The position numbers were made by a program, and so were the translations under genes. A model generated the notes under the pieces. The model had not been told where the DNA came from and made no database searches. It was given only the letters and a program-made list of their open reading frames with translations. From positions 18,931,752 through 18,995,751 of the forward strand of contig CM041548.1 in assembly GCA_023238725.1 (NCBI GenBank): a DNA stretch of 64,000 bases. The letters run 5' to 3'. The DNA comes from Scortum barcoo (lineage: Eukaryota > Chordata > Actinopteri > Centrarchiformes > Terapontidae). Positions 62,901 through 64,000 of this stretch are shown in pieces (position 1 is the first letter of the stretch; the number at the start of each line of letters is the position of its first letter).

Positions 62901-64000
62901 CAACAGGAGCAGGAGCTTCAACCTTTGACAGAGGCAGGTAGCACAGACCAGAGTTGGGATCCCTTACACATTTCTCCACCAACTGCTTGTAAGTGACACT
63001 TTCATTCGTGGTGGGATCGGTGAAGCCTTTAACGTCACCTGAGGGTTCGTTGAAGGACTTGGACATTTGTTTACTGAAATAGCCACGCTGAATGGCCACA
63101 TCATTGGGAACACGATGGCTGCTGACTGGATCAATGATCCCTCCTGTGGTAAATTGAGCCTCCAGGAGAGGAATAGCATGCTCCCTCAGAACAAGCTCTT
63201 TCTTCATGGCTTGGAACAGAGAAATCTTATTGCCTGTATATGGATCTTTGTATCCTGTCACTGCTTTTTCAGCTGAGAGAAGTTTCTCGTGAAGCTCTGG
63301 GCCAACAACTCCCTCCTTCACAGCATCATCCACAGAGTATTTTAGATTTTTGACGGGATCAGTTATGAAACCTGTTCCAGCTTGGGCCTCTAGTAGTGCA
63401 AGTCCAGTTTTTTGTTGCAAAACATTCTTTTTCATTGCTTGATATATGCTTAACTTCTCATTTGAATCTGCCATAGTGATGCCATCAATGCGGTCTGTTC
63501 CCTGCAAGTACCTCCGGACTTTATCAGTTTCACTGACATCTTTAGGGGTCTTTTTACCCTGTTGGAGTTGGTCAAATGTAGCCTTATCAATGATGTTGGA
63601 ATCAAGCAAAGAGCGGGCAGTGACTGGTGCTCTAAGGCCTTCAAAACCGGCCTCTTCTTTTGTTTTGTCCTCTTTTTCTTCAACCATTGTTGTCACGATC
63701 GTTATCAACCTTTCTATTGTCACCTGCCCCATTCTGTACTGGCGAATCAGCTGTATTCTTTGTTCCTCAGTGATGAATTCGGAGTGTATAATCTCCCAAA
63801 TTGTAACTTTTCTTCCTTTGAAAGGACCATAATCCAGCTCCATAGTTGTCTGGTTCAAAGCCTCTTTTGTCTTAGCCTCTGTAATTTGTTTGTCTTCTTT
63901 TGGCTTTGCAGCCTTCTTTGAAAGAGAAAGCAATGGGAGTCCAGTTTCTTTGTCTGTGACACATTTATTCATGAGCTGAGCGTAGGTTGTATCCTCTTGT
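59965..64000 (-). CDS. plec: Plectin, C-terminal part of the last exon (partial, runs off the window)
   Basis: Plectin is a giant cytolinker joining intermediate filaments to actin, microtubules and junctions. Only its C-terminal plakin-repeat region is here; the frame is open to the window edge, upstream of the first methionine (63972). About 1,344 residues are visible. Three full plakin-repeat domains come first (SIYQAMKK, LLEAQAGTGFITDP, TGYKDPYTG). Then comes a linker with the basic SSVRKRRVVIVDPETGKEMS near residue 940, in the segment that in mammals binds intermediate filaments. The last domain follows (ETGPVAGILDTETLEKVSIT to LRLLEA), and finally a GSRSGSRSGSRRGSFDATGS tail, the phosphorylated GSR region seen in plectin and desmoplakin. 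It ends GRRY then TGA. The human protein continues about 18 residues past the same GYGRRY, so the fish tail is shorter. I cannot say which of the duplicated teleost plec copies this is. Confidence 0.95.
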   Translation of the reverse strand, partial: QEDTTYAQLMNKCVTDKETGLPLLSLSKKAAKPKEDKQITEAKTKEALNQTTMELDYGPFKGRKVTIWEIIHSEFITEEQRIQLIRQYRMGQVTIERLITIVTTMVEEKEDKTKEEAGFEGLRAPVTARSLLDSNIIDKATFDQLQQGKKTPKDVSETDKVRRYLQGTDRIDGITMADSNEKLSIYQAMKKNVLQQKTGLALLEAQAGTGFITDPVKNLKYSVDDAVKEGVVGPELHEKLLSAEKAVTGYKDPYTGNKISLFQAMKKELVLREHAIPLLEAQFTTGGIIDPVSSHRVPNDVAIQRGYFSKQMSKSFNEPSGDVKGFTDPTTNESVTYKQLVEKCVRDPNSGLCYLPLSKVEAPAPVEKSYQYTQEQAQTDLANTQIEIPHKSFAGKSMTIWEIMNSNMLPEEERRHLMEQYRLGQITKERMLIIIIEIIEQRETLKMEQSMACDVIRRRVTIEELYSARIIDLHTYNLLKQEKMTIREVMEMPSVKQYLFGTGCIAGIISDSPPRISIYQAMKSGQIKPEVALNLLEAQAATGFMIDPVKDELLTVDEAVRKGLVGPELHDKLLSAERAVTGYKDPYSGKVISLFQAMKKDLVPEDYALRLLEAQNATGGLMDPEYYFHLPTDVAMQRGYINKETLDRISEPTADVQGYTDPTTEDKQTYAQLLKRCRVDKESGLRLLSLSDRRLLFKGLRKQITVDELLRSQIIDQKTYNDLSEGIITVEEVSRDVKKYLEGTSCIAGVYVESTKDRLSIYQAMKKNMIRPGTAFELLEAQAATGYVIDPIKNLKLNVTEAVKMGVVGPEFKDKLHSAERAVTGYKDPYSGKIISLFQAMKKGLILKDHGIRLLEAQIATGGIIDPQESHRLPVETAYERGLFDEEMNEILTDPSDDTKGFFDPNTEENLTYLQLMERCMTDPETGLALLLLKEKKRERKTSSKSSVRKRRVVIVDPETGKEMSVYEAYQKGLIDHQTYLELAEQECEWEEITITSSDGVVKSMIIDRRSGRQYDIDDAISRGLIDKSALDQYRAGTLSITEFADMLSGNMSGVRSRSSSFGSSSSYNMSPIPSIKTPATTWNDPTEETGPVAGILDTETLEKVSITEAIHRNLVDNITGQRLLEAQACTGGIIDPNTGEKFSVADAMNKGLVDKIMVDRITLAQKAHNGFEDPRTKTKMSAAQALKKGWLYYEAGQRFLEVQYLTGGLIEPDSTSRVSIDEAVKKGTLDARTAQKLRDVSAYSKYLTCPKTKLKISYKDAMERSMIEEGTGLRLLEASSQSSKGLYSPYSMSGSGSATGSRSGSRSGSRSGSRRGSFDATGSSFTTTFSSSSYSSPSYGRRY

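Noticed and set aside
59965..64000. Second epiplakin gene instead of plectin
   Set aside because: The linker RKRRVVIVDPETGKEMS, the terminal domain with LDTETLEKVSIT and the GSRSGSRRGSFDATG tail are plectin features absent from epiplakin.

Overview
The window is vertebrate nuclear DNA, almost certainly from a ray-finned (teleost) fish. It is AT-rich, has spliced genes with GT-AG introns, and carries teleost-type dispersed repeats: a Tc1-like element, short hAT-like elements and tRNA-like fragments. The genes slc52a2, fbxl6, eppk1 and plec correspond to neighbours on human chromosome 8q24.3.

Layout: (1) 1.1-5.6 kb, minus strand: a riboflavin transporter closest to SLC52A3, three coding exons plus two probable leader exons. 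(2) 7.6-11.8 kb, minus: a second riboflavin transporter, SLC52A2-like, four coding exons. Its splice phases are intact but an in-frame TGA lies in the large cytoplasmic loop. (3) 13.5-18.0 kb, minus: an uncharacterised gene of about 860 codons whose main exon changes reading frame once. (4) 18.1-24.9 kb, plus: fbxl6, an F-box/LRR gene, head-to-head with gene 3 across a roughly 110-bp promoter holding two CCAAT boxes. (5) 25.3-37.0 kb (leader exon perhaps at 41.2 kb), minus: eppk1 (epiplakin), 11 plakin-repeat domains, of which the last five are an almost identical tandem array of about 1.07 kb units. Three small frame breaks all fall in this array. (6) 41.4-54.5 kb: no supported gene; a dead Tc1-like element, hAT-like elements, a 105-bp direct repeat and a LINE-like tail. 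(7) 54.6-56.9 kb, minus: a three-exon DM-domain gene, probably dmrtb1/dmrt6-like, with a CpG-rich promoter-like island in intron 1. (8) 58.1-64.0 kb, minus: the 3' end of plec (plectin), cut by the window edge.

Functional grouping: two transporters import riboflavin. Epiplakin and plectin both bind intermediate filaments through plakin repeats and are neighbouring members of one family. FBXL6 is a substrate receptor of an SCF ubiquitin ligase. The DM-domain protein is a probable gonadal transcription factor. These genes share ancestry or neighbourhood rather than a common pathway.

Points most worth a second look: the frame junction in the uncharacterised gene, where a near-slippery heptamer and a hairpin sit at the crossing point; the homogenised eppk1 array with its hybrid frameshift; the disrupted loop of slc52a2; and the E2F-CCAAT-CRE island inside the dmrt intron. 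All exon boundaries were read by eye from splice consensus and phase; no search or transcript data were available.
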